Counted from the first letter of the stretch, positions 33,685-43,006 are shown. The stretch: 59,270 nt of DNA from Actinomycetes bacterium (GCA_026708005.1 JAPOVR010000084.1:1-59270), one strand, 5' to 3'. The notes: generated by a model from the letters alone, not told the origin. Numbers and translations: made by a program.

Positions 33685-36450
33685 GTGCACCTTCGCTCTC
33701 TTCGCCTGCGCGGCTTCAAGTCGTTCCCTGAGCCGGTCGAGCTCCAGTTCGAGCCGGGCGTTTCCATCGTTGTCGGCCCCAACGGGTCGGGGAAGTCCAA
33801 CGTCGCCGACGCGATCGTCTGGGCGGCTGGCAGCCTCTCCCCGAGCCGGCTGCGTGCCGAGAAGCCCGATGACGTTCTCTTCACGGGGGGATCGAGCACG
33901 CCGCCCGCGCGCTCGTGCGAGGTCGAGCTCGTCTTCGATAACGCGGACGGAGCAGGGCCGCTGCCGTTCAGCGAGCTCTCGGTCGCACGCCGGCTTCATC
34001 GCGACGGTGAGGGCCAGTACCTGATCAACCGCTCGACCGTTCGCCGTCTCGACGTGCTCGAGGTGCTCGCGGAGGCTGGGCTCGGCAGCGAGATGCACGC
34101 GATCATTTCGCAGGGCCAGGTTGAGGCTGTGCTTGCATCGAAGCCCGCCGACCGGCGGGCTCTCGTGGAGGAGGCCGCCGGGCTCGGCACGTTCAAGCAG
34201 CGCCGCCATCGAGCCGGGCTCAAGCTCGCGCGGGTGCAGGGAGATGTCGAGCGCGCTCGTGATCTCGAGGTGGAGGTCAAGAAACGGCTCCGCCCGCTGC
34301 GCCTGCAGGCGACCGCCGCCGAGCGAGCCGAGAAGCTCCGAGACACCATCGAGCAACTGCGCGAGCACGTCGACCGCTCAGCGTTGGCGCGCCTCGACAA
34401 GCGCATCGGCGCCGTGGAAGAGCGCCGGGCAGCGGCGGGCGCCGCGAAGGGCACCGCCGATGCCAGCCTCGAGACGCTGCTCGAAGAGCGGCGGCGTGTG
34501 GAGCACGAGCTCGAGCAGGCGGTCGGCCGTCACGAGCAGGCAACGGCCGCGCTCTATCGGCTGCGCAGCGCCCTTGAGCGGCTCAGTCTGCGACACGAGC
34601 TGGCCGACGAGGCAGCGCGTTCGCTCGCTGAGGACGCGCAGCGCCTCGCGCAGCGGGCTGGGCTACCGTCCGATACCAGACCGCTCCAGGCGCTCGGGCA
34701 GGCGGAGCAGGCACTCGAATCCGCGGCGCAGGCCGCCCGGGAGGCGCTGGAGCGGCGCGAGGCGCTCGAGGCTGCCTTGCGCATCGGCGAGGAGCGGCTC
34801 CGCTCCCTGGATGGGAGCCTCGCCGAGCGCGAGGGCTTGGCTCCTGCGGCGCGGGCGCTGGCCGATGAGGGTCGGCAGATCGCGGTCGCAGTGCTCCAGG
34901 TGGACTCGGGGTACGAGCGCGCCGCCGCCGCCGCGCTCGGCTGGCGGGGCTCGGCGGTGCTCGTCGAGCGGGCCTCTGAGGGCGCGGAGCTCCTTGAGCG
35001 GGCGCGGCGCGACGGGCTCGGCCCACTGGGTGTGCTGCTCGAGACCGCTTCCGTGCGCCCTGGCTCAGAGGCGCCACCTGTCGCCGGCGCCGAGCGTCTC
35101 ATCGATCACGTCTGTCCTGCCGAGGGAGGCGAGCACGTGCGAGCCCTTCTCGCCGGCGTGTGGGTCGTGCCGCTTGCCCAGCTTTCGAACGTCGGTGCTG
35201 GCGTGGCGGTCACGGTCGAAGGGCACTGTCACGACGCCGACCGAGGCGAGCTCTGGTTTGAGGGTGAGACGGCGCGCAGCGTCCTCATGTCGCAGGAGGC
35301 TCGCCGTCGCGAGCTGGAGGTCGCAACGGCGAGCCTGAGGGAGGAGGCCTTCGAGGCCCGCGAGACGGCATCGCGCTGCTTTGAGGAGGAGCGGGCAGCG
35401 CGCGAGCGGCGAGCGCGGGCCCAGCAGGCGGCAGCTCAGGTTCCGCAGCCTGTCGACCCCGATCGCGTCGCCCTGCTTGCGGCGCTCGCCGAGCAGGCTG
35501 CACGGCTGCGGTCGGGGCTCGCCGAGGCGCTCAGCCGGGCCAAGCAGTTCGAGGTGCCGCTCCGTGCCCACGTGGAGGCGGGAGGGACGCGCACCGGCGA
35601 GCTGGGCGCCGAGTTGCGGCAGCTGGGTGCGCGCGAGGCCGAGCTACGTCGGACCGCTGCCGAGGCGCAGGAGCACGTCTCGGCCATCAGTGTCGAGGCA
35701 GCTCAGCTCGGAGTCGAGCGGCGTGAGCTGTTGGCTCGGCTGCCCGAGGGCGCCGTCGGCGAGGCGCTCTCGGAGGAGGAAGAGCACGCCCTGCGCGTGA
35801 AGCTCGAGCGCAGTGAACGGCGTCTCGAGGAGCTGGGGCAGGTCAATCCCCTCGCAGCCGAGGAGTACGCGCGCGAGCAGGAGCGGCTGTCTGAGCTCAC
35901 CGAGCAGCGCGAGGATCTCGAGCGCGCCGTCCATGATCTGATCGCCCTGTGCGACGAGCTAACCGAGACCGTCGAGCGGCGCTTCGCGGAGACGTTTACC
36001 GCTGTCGGGCAGCACTTCGTGGAGGTCTCGGCCGCCCTGTTCCCGGGTGGCGGGGGGCGCCTTCGGCTCTCCGAGGAGGAGGGCGAGGACGAGCCAGGCA
36101 TCGAGGTCGAGCTGCGTCTGGCGGGGAAGCGCATCACGCGCCTGTCGCTGCTGTCCGGCGGCGAGAAGGCGCTCGGGGCGCTCTCGTTCCTCTTTGCGCT
36201 GTTCCTGGCCAGGCCGTCCCCCTTCTACCTGCTCGATGAGGTCGAGGCCGCACTCGACGACACGAACATCGGACGCTTCGTCGAGCTCCTGCGCCGCTTC
36301 GCAGACCGCGCTCAGTTTATCGTGGTGACGCACCAGAAACACACGATGGATGCTGCCGACGTCCTGTACGGGGTCACGATGGGCAAGGACGGCGTGTCTC
36401 AGGTCGTGTCCAGGCGCATGCGCGCGCCGGCGGAGGTCGCGACAGCGTGA
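33685..36450 (+). CDS. smc: chromosome segregation ATPase SMC
   Basis: Core of the SMC-ScpAB condensin. GTG 33685 begins the conserved HLRSLRLRGFKSFPEPVELQF. Walker A GPNGSGKSNVADAI is near residue 32 and the QVEAVLASKPADRRALVEEAAG segment near 140. The hinge covers about residues 400-535 (ALQVDSGYERAAAAALG ... GHCHDADRGELW), the ABC signature LSGGEKALG is near 823 and Walker B FYLLDEVEAALDDTN near 847. The total of 921 residues is well below the usual 1150-1200. The heads and hinge are of normal size, so the coiled-coil arms are about a quarter shorter. No frameshift is seen. GTGA overlap with ftsY. Confidence 0.93.
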   Translation: MHLRSLRLRGFKSFPEPVELQFEPGVSIVVGPNGSGKSNVADAIVWAAGSLSPSRLRAEKPDDVLFTGGSSTPPARSCEVELVFDNADGAGPLPFSELSVARRLHRDGEGQYLINRSTVRRLDVLEVLAEAGLGSEMHAIISQGQVEAVLASKPADRRALVEEAAGLGTFKQRRHRAGLKLARVQGDVERARDLEVEVKKRLRPLRLQATAAERAEKLRDTIEQLREHVDRSALARLDKRIGAVEERRAAAGAAKGTADASLETLLEERRRVEHELEQAVGRHEQATAALYRLRSALERLSLRHELADEAARSLAEDAQRLAQRAGLPSDTRPLQALGQAEQALESAAQAAREALERREALEAALRIGEERLRSLDGSLAEREGLAPAARALADEGRQIAVAVLQVDSGYERAAAAALGWRGSAVLVERASEGAELLERARRDGLGPLGVLLETASVRPGSEAPPVAGAERLIDHVCPAEGGEHVRALLAGVWVVPLAQLSNVGAGVAVTVEGHCHDADRGELWFEGETARSVLMSQEARRRELEVATASLREEAFEARETASRCFEEERAARERRARAQQAAAQVPQPVDPDRVALLAALAEQAARLRSGLAEALSRAKQFEVPLRAHVEAGGTRTGELGAELRQLGAREAELRRTAAEAQEHVSAISVEAAQLGVERRELLARLPEGAVGEALSEEEEHALRVKLERSERRLEELGQVNPLAAEEYAREQERLSELTEQREDLERAVHDLIALCDELTETVERRFAETFTAVGQHFVEVSAALFPGGGGRLRLSEEEGEDEPGIEVELRLAGKRITRLSLLSGGEKALGALSFLFALFLARPSPFYLLDEVEAALDDTNIGRFVELLRRFADRAQFIVVTHQKHTMDAADVLYGVTMGKDGVSQVVSRRMRAPAEVATA

Positions 36451-37433
36451 CCCGCACCTGGGCCGAGCTCCTCGGAGGCGAGGTACCGGTCGAGGACGAG
36501 GGCGACGAAGGCCGGCGCCGCCGTTTCAACAGGCTGCGGGCGGGGCTCCGCAAGAGTCGGGAGTCAATCGCCCGCGGGCTCGTCGGCTGGCGCTACAACC
36601 CTGATGATCTCGACGCGTGGGAGGGCCTCGAGGACATCCTGATCGCCGCAGATTGCGGGATGGCGACGACGCAGGAGGTGGTCGAGGCTCTCGAGAGGCG
36701 ACATCCTCGCTCCGAGGAGGATGTCTCGACCGGGCTCGAGGAGATCGTTGCGGCGCTTGCCTCGCCCCGTGGCGAGCCGACCCTCGACCTCAGCGCCAGG
36801 CCTGCGGTCATCCTCGTCGTGGGGGTCAACGGGACGGGGAAGACGACGACGATCGGCAAGCTCGCGAGCCGGCTCGCGGCATCGGGACGGTCGGTGATCG
36901 TGGCTGCGGCCGATACGTACCGCGCCGCTGCCGAGGAGCAGCTCGAGGTCTGGGCGCGGCGGGCGGGCGCCGATTTCGTTGGCTCGAGCCGCGGGGGGGA
37001 TCCCGCCGCCGTCGCCTTTGACGCGATCGAGGCTGCCCAGGCTCGCGGCCGCGACGTCGTCATCGTGGACACCGCCGGACGCTTGCATACCCAGACGAAC
37101 CTGATGGAGGAGCTGGCGAAGATGCGGCGTGTGATCGCCGCGAAGCTCGACGGTGCACCCCACGAGACGTTGCTCGTGGTCGACGCGACAACTGGCCAGA
37201 ACGGCGTGCGGCAGGCCCGTCTGTTCGATGAGGCGGTCTCGGTGACGGGCGTTGTCCTGACGAAGCTCGACGGCACAGCCAAGGGCGGGGCCGTGCTCGC
37301 GATCGGCAACGAGGTGGGCCTGCCGGTCAAGCTGGTCGGTGTTGGCGAGCACCTCGACGACCTTCAGCCATTCGACGCGCGCGACTTCGCCCGCGCGCTG
37401 GTCGGTGTCGGCGAGGCTGCTGACAACGAGTAG
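36447..37433 (+). CDS. ftsY: signal recognition particle receptor FtsY
   Basis: Membrane-side GTPase that docks ribosome-SRP complexes. The 328-residue protein has a short acidic N-terminus, the N domain (LRAGLRKSRESIARGLVG) and the G domain. G1 is VVGVNGTGKTTTIGKLA near residue 125; VAAADTYRAAAEEQLEVWA, DVVIVDTAGRLHTQTNLMEEL, LLVVDATTGQNG, LTKLDGTAKGG and GVGEHLDDLQPFD follow. The GTG at 36447 overlaps the smc stop. The smc-ftsY-ffh order is standard. Confidence 0.94.
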   Translation: MTRTWAELLGGEVPVEDEGDEGRRRRFNRLRAGLRKSRESIARGLVGWRYNPDDLDAWEGLEDILIAADCGMATTQEVVEALERRHPRSEEDVSTGLEEIVAALASPRGEPTLDLSARPAVILVVGVNGTGKTTTIGKLASRLAASGRSVIVAAADTYRAAAEEQLEVWARRAGADFVGSSRGGDPAAVAFDAIEAAQARGRDVVIVDTAGRLHTQTNLMEELAKMRRVIAAKLDGAPHETLLVVDATTGQNGVRQARLFDEAVSVTGVVLTKLDGTAKGGAVLAIGNEVGLPVKLVGVGEHLDDLQPFDARDFARALVGVGEAADNE

Positions 37434-37469
37434 GGCTTGGCCGTGATCTGAGCTGCGGCCGGGGGCGGC

Positions 37470-37475
37470 TAGACT
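37470..37475 (+). promoter_or_regulatory. -10 box of ffh (leaderless)
   Basis: TAGACT, 7 nt before GTG 37483. Confidence 0.6.
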
Positions 37476-37482
37476 TGCCGCC

Positions 37483-38820
37483 GTGTTCGACAGCCTCTCC
37501 GACAAGCTCCAGGGAGTTCTCAGCGACCTGCGCAGGCGCGGCAAGCTGAGCGAGGCCGACCTGAAGAAGGCGCTGCGCGAGATCCGGCTTGCGCTGCTGG
37601 AAGCCGACGTCAATTTCCGGGTCGTCAAGGAGTTCGTGGCGCGGGTCAGGGAGCGCGCGCTCGGGGCTGAGGTCTCGAAGAGCCTCACGCCGGGGCAGGA
37701 GGTTGTCAAGATCGTGCATGAGGAGCTGGCGGACCTCATGGGCAAGGGCAGCTCGAAGCTGGCCTTCGCTGGGAGGCCGCCGACGGTCATCCTCCTGTGC
37801 GGGCTGCAGGGATCAGGCAAGACGACGGCCTCGGCCAAGCTCGCGTTGCAGCTGCGCAAGGAGGGGAAGTCGCCCGCACTCGCCGCGTGCGATCTCGCGC
37901 GGCCGGCCGCGATCGACCAACTGGAGCAGCTGGGGTGCCAGATCCAGGTTCCCACCTACGCGCTGCGCGGCACGGGTGATGCCGTCGCGGCGGCCAGGCA
38001 TGGGCTCGAGCAGGCTCGTGCGCAGGGGCGCGACGTCCTGATCCTCGATACGGCCGGCCGGCTGCACGTCGACGAGCAGCTGATGGATGATCTCGTCGCG
38101 GTTAGGCAGACGGTCAGGCCGCACGACGTCCTGCTGGTGCTCGACGCCATGACGGGGCAGGACGCGGTCACGGTCGCAGAGGCGTTTGCCCGCCGCGTCG
38201 CCTTCGATGGCGTGATCATGACGAAGCTCGACGGCGATGCGCGCGGCGGTGCAGCGCTCTCCGTAAAGGCCGTCACGGGCGTGCCGATCACGTTCACCTC
38301 GAGCGGCGAGAAGCTCGAGCCGCTCGAGGCCTTCCATCCCGCGCGGATGGCGTCGCGAATCCTCGGCATGGGCGATGTCCTGACCCTGATCGAGCGAGCC
38401 GAGGATGCGGCCGAGGAAGACGAGCAGGCCAAGCTGGAGCGGCGCCTTGCCGCCGGCGTCCTCACGTTCGACGACTTTCTCAAGTCCTATCGAATGATGC
38501 GGAAGATGGGCTCGTTCAAGAGCGTCGTCTCGATGATCCCGGGCCTGGGCAAGCAGCTCCAAGGGGTTGACGTGAACGAGCGTGAGCTCGGCCGCGTGGA
38601 GGCAATCATCCTGTCGATGACGCCCGAGGAGCGATGTCGGCCCGACCTGATCAAGGGGTCTCGGCGGCAGCGCATTGCCCGTGGCAGCGGCACGTCGGTG
38701 CAGCAGGTGAACCAGCTCCTCGCAGCCCGCAAGCAGATGCAGAAGCTGGTCAAGCAGATTGGGCGGGGTAAGACCCCGAACCTGCAATCGATCGCCGCTC
38801 AACAGGTGCGCCGCCGGTAG
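37483..38820 (+). CDS. ffh: signal recognition particle protein
   Basis: SRP54 homologue that binds 4.5S RNA and signal sequences. 445 residues. N domain FDSLSDKLQGVLSDLRRRGKLSEAD; G1 LCGLQGSGKTTASAKLA near residue 106. The G domain motifs are DLARPAAIDQLEQLG, DTAGRLHVDEQLMDDL, DAMTGQDAV and TKLDGDARGGAALS. The Met-rich M domain includes YRMMRKMGSFKSVVSMIPG and RRQRIARGSGTSVQQVNQLL. The SRP RNA gene itself was not recognised in this window. Confidence 0.95.
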   Translation: MFDSLSDKLQGVLSDLRRRGKLSEADLKKALREIRLALLEADVNFRVVKEFVARVRERALGAEVSKSLTPGQEVVKIVHEELADLMGKGSSKLAFAGRPPTVILLCGLQGSGKTTASAKLALQLRKEGKSPALAACDLARPAAIDQLEQLGCQIQVPTYALRGTGDAVAAARHGLEQARAQGRDVLILDTAGRLHVDEQLMDDLVAVRQTVRPHDVLLVLDAMTGQDAVTVAEAFARRVAFDGVIMTKLDGDARGGAALSVKAVTGVPITFTSSGEKLEPLEAFHPARMASRILGMGDVLTLIERAEDAAEEDEQAKLERRLAAGVLTFDDFLKSYRMMRKMGSFKSVVSMIPGLGKQLQGVDVNERELGRVEAIILSMTPEERCRPDLIKGSRRQRIARGSGTSVQQVNQLLAARKQMQKLVKQIGRGKTPNLQSIAAQQVRRR

Positions 38821-38862
38821 GGAGCGGTCGAACGGGTACCCTTGATTCAACGGAGGTAGCAC

Positions 38863-39102
38863 GTGGCCGCAAGGATCAGACTGACAAGGGTTGGCTCGAA
38901 GAAGAACCCGATTTACCGGGTCGTCGTCGCCGACTCGCGCTCGCCGCGCGATGGCCGCTTCATTGAGATCGTCGGACGGTACAACCCGCAGACCGATCCG
39001 TCGGTCATCGAGCTCGACGACGACCGCGTCAAGGAATGGCTCGACAAGGGTGCTCAGCCGAGCAATACCGTGAAGCGGCTGCTGAAGGCGAAGGGCCTCT
39101 GA
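38863..39102 (+). CDS. rpsP: 30S ribosomal protein S16
   Basis: 79-residue ribosomal protein with the conserved start [35 protein letters not shown] (by parts), [11 protein letters not shown] and the C-terminal [27 protein letters not shown] 38863 has a strong Shine-Dalgarno ACGGAGGT 6 nt upstream, one of the few clear ones in the window. It leads the rpsP-khpA-rimM-trmD operon. Confidence 0.95.
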   Translation: MAARIRLTRVGSKKNPIYRVVVADSRSPRDGRFIEIVGRYNPQTDPSVIELDDDRVKEWLDKGAQPSNTVKRLLKAKGL

Positions 39103-39171
39103 TCATGCCCGGGCCTATAGCGGGCCACGCGCCGCGCGGCTTCCACCAAGCGCTGTAGGGAACCCCGGCCG

Positions 39172-39402
39172 GTGGAAGAGCTCGTCGCGCATCTCGCGCG
39201 TTGCCTCGTGGGCGAGCCCGATGCGGTCCGGGTTGAGGTCGAGCACAGGGACGACGCGACGGTCCTGAAGGTCGCCGTTGCCCCCGACGACCGAGGCAAG
39301 ATCATCGGGCGGGGCGGACGAATCATCCGATCGCTTCGCACGATCGTCAGGGCTGGGGGCGTGCGGAGTGGCGAGCGGTACCTGCTTGAGATCGTCGAGT
39401 GA
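39172..39402 (+). CDS. khpA: KhpA-type KH-domain RNA-binding protein
   Basis: 76-residue single KH domain protein; the RNA-binding loop is GKIIGRGGRIIRSLRTIVRA, with the GxxG at IGRGG. The family member between rpsP and rimM is KhpA (YlqC), an RNA chaperone partner of KhpB/Jag. GTG 39172 gives the usual length. The stop overlaps the rimM start as GTGA. Confidence 0.9.
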   Translation: MEELVAHLARCLVGEPDAVRVEVEHRDDATVLKVAVAPDDRGKIIGRGGRIIRSLRTIVRAGGVRSGERYLLEIVE

Positions 39403-39878
39403 GTGAGCTGCGCGACGGCCGATGGGCGTCTATCGGCCGGGTTGGACGGCCGCACGGACGCGAGGGGGCGTTCGTCGTTGAGGCGGCGAGCGACGTGACG
39501 GGGAGATTCGATGTCGGTCGGCGCATCTACGCCGCAGGCGAGCCGGCCCAAGTCGTCGACTGCAAGCGCGCCGGCGGGCGGCCTGTCATTCGCCTCGATC
39601 GATCGGTCGAGAGGGGCGTCGAACTCGAGCTGCCAGCCGACGAGCTGCCGCAGCCTGACGATGGGAGCTACTACGTCTTCCAGCTTGTCGGCCTCGTGGT
39701 CGAGGACGATGCTGGGAACCCCGTGGGCCGTGTGCTCGATGTGGCACCCGGCGTCGCGCACGACGTACTCGAGCTCGAGACCGGGCAGCTGCTCCCGCTC
39801 GTCGGGGAGTGCGTGCTCTCGGTCGACATCGACCGAGGGAGGATCGTCGTCGAGCGGAGTTTCATCACCGACGGCTAA
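39399..39878 (+). CDS. rimM: 16S rRNA processing protein RimM
   Basis: Assembly factor for the 30S head domain. 159 residues: an N-terminal domain with ASIGRVGRPHGREGAFVVEAASD and the PRC-barrel with DGSYYVFQLVGLVVEDDAGNPVGRVLDVAPGVAHDVLEL by parts, and the C-terminal DIDRGRIVVERSF. The GTGA overlap with khpA sets the start. Confidence 0.92.
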   Translation: MSELRDGRWASIGRVGRPHGREGAFVVEAASDVTGRFDVGRRIYAAGEPAQVVDCKRAGGRPVIRLDRSVERGVELELPADELPQPDDGSYYVFQLVGLVVEDDAGNPVGRVLDVAPGVAHDVLELETGQLLPLVGECVLSVDIDRGRIVVERSFITDG

Positions 39879-39889
39879 CGTCAGCTGAG

Positions 39890-40558
39890 ATGCAGATCGA
39901 CGTCTTCACGCTCGTGCCGCACGCGTTCGCCTGGATGTGCGAGCAGCGCCCCGTTGCCGCGGTCCTTGGCCAGGCGCTCGATCTGCGCATCTTCAACTAC
40001 CGTCAGTTCAGTCCCCAGCGTGGCGGGCAGGTCGACGACGACCCCTATGGCGGCGGCGCTGGCATGGTCCTGCGAGTCGACGTCGTCGATGCGGCGTTGC
40101 GCAGCGTCTACGGGGATGACCGCGGCCGCGGCGAGCGCCGGATCATCGCGCTCAGCCCGGGAGGGCGTCTGCTCGGTCAGGAGCTCGTCGAGGAGCTCGC
40201 CGCCCGGCCGGCGATCTCGCTCTTGTCGGCTCGGTTCGAGGGGTTCGACGGTCGGATTTCGCAGCACCTCGCGCACGAGACGGTCTCGGTCGGGCCCTAT
40301 GTGCTCTCGGGCGGCGAGATCCCGGCCATGGCCATCATCGACGCGGTCGTTCGTCGGTTGCCGGGCGCGCTCGGCTCGGAGGAGAGCGTCGCGCAGGAGT
40401 CGTTCTCGCGCGCGCTCGACGGCGGCATCGAGCACCCGCAGTACACACGGCCAGCGAGCTACCGAGGCTGGGATGTTCCGAGCGTGCTGCTGTCGGGCGA
40501 CCACGCGCGCATCGCAGCCTGGCGTTGCGAGCAGAGGCTCGAACGGGGCCGGCCATGA
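39890..40558 (+). CDS. trmD: tRNA (guanine-N1-37) methyltransferase
   Basis: Makes m1G37, which prevents +1 frameshifting. ATG 39890 begins the conserved MQIDVFTLVPHAF. The substrate motif DDDPYGGGAGMVLRVD, the trefoil-knot AdoMet site SLLSARFEGFDGRI, SVGPYVLSGGEIPAMAIIDAVVRRLPG and the HPQYTRPASYRGWDVPSVLLSGDH (catalytic Asp/Arg region) are all present. 222 residues, normal. ATGA overlap with lepB. Confidence 0.95.
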   Translation: MQIDVFTLVPHAFAWMCEQRPVAAVLGQALDLRIFNYRQFSPQRGGQVDDDPYGGGAGMVLRVDVVDAALRSVYGDDRGRGERRIIALSPGGRLLGQELVEELAARPAISLLSARFEGFDGRISQHLAHETVSVGPYVLSGGEIPAMAIIDAVVRRLPGALGSEESVAQESFSRALDGGIEHPQYTRPASYRGWDVPSVLLSGDHARIAAWRCEQRLERGRP

Positions 40559-41172
40559 GGAGAAGGCGGTTCAGGGGCCCGATCGATCGCCTCACGAGCG
40601 GGCTTCCGCAGCCCTGGCGGACGCTGGTCGACTGGGGGTTGACGATCGGGATCGCGGTGGCGGTGGTCTTTCTGCTCAAGGCCTACGTGGTGAATCCCTA
40701 CCGCATCCCGTCGTCGTCGATGGAGCCGACCTTCCACTGTGCGGTGCCCGGGGTCGGCTGTGAGGCGAGCCGCTCCGACCGCGTCATCGCCAACCGGTTC
40801 ATCTACCACTTCGAGGAACCCGAGCGCGGCGACATCGTCGTGTTCGACACGCCGTCGCGGGCCGAGTCCGCGTGTGGGATCGGCGGGGTGTTCGTCAAGC
40901 GAATCGTCGGCTTGCCCGACGAGGAGATCGCCCAGGCCGGTGGAGTCGTCTACATCGATGGGAGGCCCCTCAAGGAGCTGTACCTGCAGCCCGAGCGCGC
41001 GGGAGGGCGGGATTTCGCGGGCGTCGCAATCCCGGACGATCAGTACTTCATGATGGGTGATAACCGCCGCCAGTCCTGCGATAGCAGGAACTGGGGAACC
41101 GTCCCGCGCGAGAACCTGATCGGTCCTGTGTTCCTCATCTACTGGCCCGTGGACCGGCTCGACTTCCGCTAG
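40555..41172 (+). CDS. lepB: signal peptidase I
   Basis: Membrane protease that removes signal peptides. A single N-terminal membrane segment ([23 protein letters not shown], residues about 22-45) precedes the catalytic box [10 protein letters not shown] (Ser near 53) and the Lys box [13 protein letters not shown] (near 113). [22 protein letters not shown] and the final box complete the family pattern. 205 residues. It lies between trmD and rplS, whereas the usual order has rplS next to trmD and lepB after it. Confidence 0.93.
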   Translation: MRRRRFRGPIDRLTSGLPQPWRTLVDWGLTIGIAVAVVFLLKAYVVNPYRIPSSSMEPTFHCAVPGVGCEASRSDRVIANRFIYHFEEPERGDIVVFDTPSRAESACGIGGVFVKRIVGLPDEEIAQAGGVVYIDGRPLKELYLQPERAGGRDFAGVAIPDDQYFMMGDNRRQSCDSRNWGTVPRENLIGPVFLIYWPVDRLDFR

Positions 41173-41198
41173 CATCTCTTTCGTTCCCGCCCGGCGCG

Positions 41199-41549
41199 AT
41201 GCCCGACCTGATCGACACCGTTGAACGTCGCCAGCTGCGCGACGATGTACCCGAGTTCAAGCCGGGCGATACCGTCGAGGTCCACTTCCAGGTCATCGAG
41301 GGCTCGCGCCGCCGCGTTCAGGTCTTCGAGGGGATCGTGATCAAGCGCCAGGGCGCCGGCGCCCGCGAGACGTTCAGCGTGCGCAAGCAGTCGTCCGGGG
41401 TTGGTGTTGAGCGCACGTTCCCCGTGCACTCGCCGAAGATCACGAAGTTCGTCGTCAAGGCTGTTGGTGACGTGAGCCGCGCCAAGCTGTACTACCTCCG
41501 CGATCGGGTGGGGAAGAAGGCGCGCGTTCGCGAGAGACGCCAGACCTGA
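41199..41549 (+). CDS. rplS: 50S ribosomal protein L19
   Basis: 116 residues. Conserved [44 protein letters not shown] (by parts), [15 protein letters not shown] and [18 protein letters not shown] 41199 follows lepB by 26 bp. Confidence 0.95.
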   Translation: MPDLIDTVERRQLRDDVPEFKPGDTVEVHFQVIEGSRRRVQVFEGIVIKRQGAGARETFSVRKQSSGVGVERTFPVHSPKITKFVVKAVGDVSRAKLYYLRDRVGKKARVRERRQT

Positions 41550-41553
41550 CCGG

Positions 41554-41559
41554 TATCCT
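41554..41559 (+). promoter_or_regulatory. -10 box of rnhB (leaderless)
   Basis: TATCCT, 7 nt before GTG 41567. Confidence 0.5.
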
Positions 41560-41566
41560 CGGCCGG

Positions 41567-42247
41567 GTGCCGCGCACCAGCCGGAGACTGCTGGCTTTCG
41601 ATCGTCGCCTGGGGGCACGGTTTGTCGCGGGCGCGGATGAGGCGGGGCGCGGAAGCCTCGCCGGGCCTCTCGTGGCGGCAGGCGTGCTCCTCGACTACGA
41701 GCGGGTGCGAGGTCCCGTTGCTGCACGGCTGAGCCTGCTCAACGACTCGAAGCAGCTCTCGGAGCCAGAGCGGGAGCACCTGTTCGGGGTCGTCCTTCGC
41801 TGCGCCACCCGCGTGGTCGTCCAATCGGTGCCGCCGAGCGAGATCGACCGGGTCGGTCTGCACCGGTCGAACCTGCGGGCACTCGCTCGCTCCCTGGCCG
41901 CGCTCGCGCCTCCGGCCGAGGCATGTCTCGTCGATGGCTTCCGGCTGGGGCCCTCCGCGCCGCCGCACCGGCACGTCGTGGACGGCGATGAGCGCAGTGC
42001 GGCGATTGCGGCTGCGTCGATCGTGGCAAAGGTGGTCAGAGACCATGCGATGCGCCGCTTCGACGCGCTCTACCCGCGCTTCGGCTTTGCCTCGCACGTT
42101 GGCTACCTCACGCCGGCCCACTCCGAAGCCGTACGGCGGCTGGGTCCGAGCGACATCCACCGGCTGAGCTTTCGTGCCCGCTGCTACGCGGGGTCCGCAG
42201 AGGATGCCAGCGACGCCGCCCCCGCTGTGCCTGCTGCGGCGGCGTGA
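41567..42247 (+). CDS. rnhB: ribonuclease HII
   Basis: Removes ribonucleotides from DNA. 226 residues. The active-site motifs are VAGADEAGRGSLAGPLVAA (Asp-Glu near residues 24-25), LNDSKQLS, and VDGDERSAAIAAASIVAKVVRDHAMRRFD with the third and fourth acidic residues. YGFASHVGYLTPAHSEAVRRLGPSDIHRLSF matches the C-terminal pattern by parts. GTGA overlap with yraN. Confidence 0.93.
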   Translation: MPRTSRRLLAFDRRLGARFVAGADEAGRGSLAGPLVAAGVLLDYERVRGPVAARLSLLNDSKQLSEPEREHLFGVVLRCATRVVVQSVPPSEIDRVGLHRSNLRALARSLAALAPPAEACLVDGFRLGPSAPPHRHVVDGDERSAAIAAASIVAKVVRDHAMRRFDALYPRFGFASHVGYLTPAHSEAVRRLGPSDIHRLSFRARCYAGSAEDASDAAPAVPAAAA

Positions 42248-42585
42248 GCGGGGCGGGAGCCGAGGCCGAGCGGCTCGTCCATCGCCACTTTATCCTGCGC
42301 GGCTACCGGGTCCTCGCGAGCAACGCGTGGGCCGGCGGCCGCGAGCTCGACATCATCGCGCGGCGAGGGCGCCGGCTCGTCTTCTGCGAGGTGAAGATGC
42401 GGCGCACCGCAGCGTTCGGTCTTCCCGCCGAGGCGGTGGGCCACGAGAAGGCCAGGCGCGTCGTCCGTGGCGCTGAGGCCTGGCTGGCCCAGCATCCTGA
42501 GCTGGCCGGTCTCGAGGTCTCGCTCGAGGTTGCCGCCGTGCATGGGCGGCGCATCGAGCAGATGTCGCGCGTGCTTGAGAGCTAG
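42244..42585 (+). CDS. yraN: YraN/UPF0102 family putative endonuclease-like protein
   Basis: 113 residues with the restriction-endonuclease-like core of UPF0102: AERLVHRHFILRGYRVLASNAW, then GGRELDIIARRGRRLVFCEVKMRR (the E-L-D ... E-V-K acidic/Lys triad), and the helical C-terminus. The function in the family is unproven. The rnhB-yraN-comM-dprA order is a well-known conserved block, interrupted here by tenA. Confidence 0.88.
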   Translation: MSGAGAEAERLVHRHFILRGYRVLASNAWAGGRELDIIARRGRRLVFCEVKMRRTAAFGLPAEAVGHEKARRVVRGAEAWLAQHPELAGLEVSLEVAAVHGRRIEQMSRVLES

Positions 42586-42868
42586 CAGGCTGTGCGGCTG
42601 GCCGTGCAGCGCGTTGGCGCGCGGCGCTTCGCGGCGCTGCGGCGCACCTGACGCCATTCCGCGCGCGTCTCCGCACACGCGTGGGCGCCGTGTGACAGCT
42701 TGGGCTCTACCGTTGAAACCGGAGGGAGGCACGCGGCCGGGCCGGGGGCTCCTGTGCCTGTTGGGCATGTACCGGGGGGACGTGGGAGGCGTCGAGTCCG
42801 CGGCCCGCTTGGGCCCCGGTCGCCTGCCTCGCTGTTCCAGCATTCAATCTGACTGGGTCCCCGCGGTT

Positions 42869-42932
42869 GGCTTGGTGCGCGGCCGGCTTGGTTCGCGGCG
42901 GGATTGGGCAACGGCTGGCTTGGTGACAAAGC
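42869..42932. repeat. degenerate tandem repeat, 4 x 16 bp
   Basis: Units: GGCTTGGTGCGCGGCC, GGCTTGGTTCGCGGCG, GGATTGGGCAACGGCT and GGCTTGGTGACAAAGC. The first two differ at two positions, the others at more. A fifth, weaker unit may lie just upstream. No function can be inferred. Confidence 0.5.
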
Positions 42933-43006
42933 GTGGCGCGTCCGCGATCGGAGGCCTGCCGCAGCGCGGCGCGCCCGGAGCCGCTCCGCGCGCCAAGTGG
43001 GCTGGC

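Noticed and set aside
39103-39171. Separate gene or terminator between rpsP and khpA
   Set aside because: The 69-bp gap shows only a weak GC-rich inverted repeat; the operon order argues for read-through.
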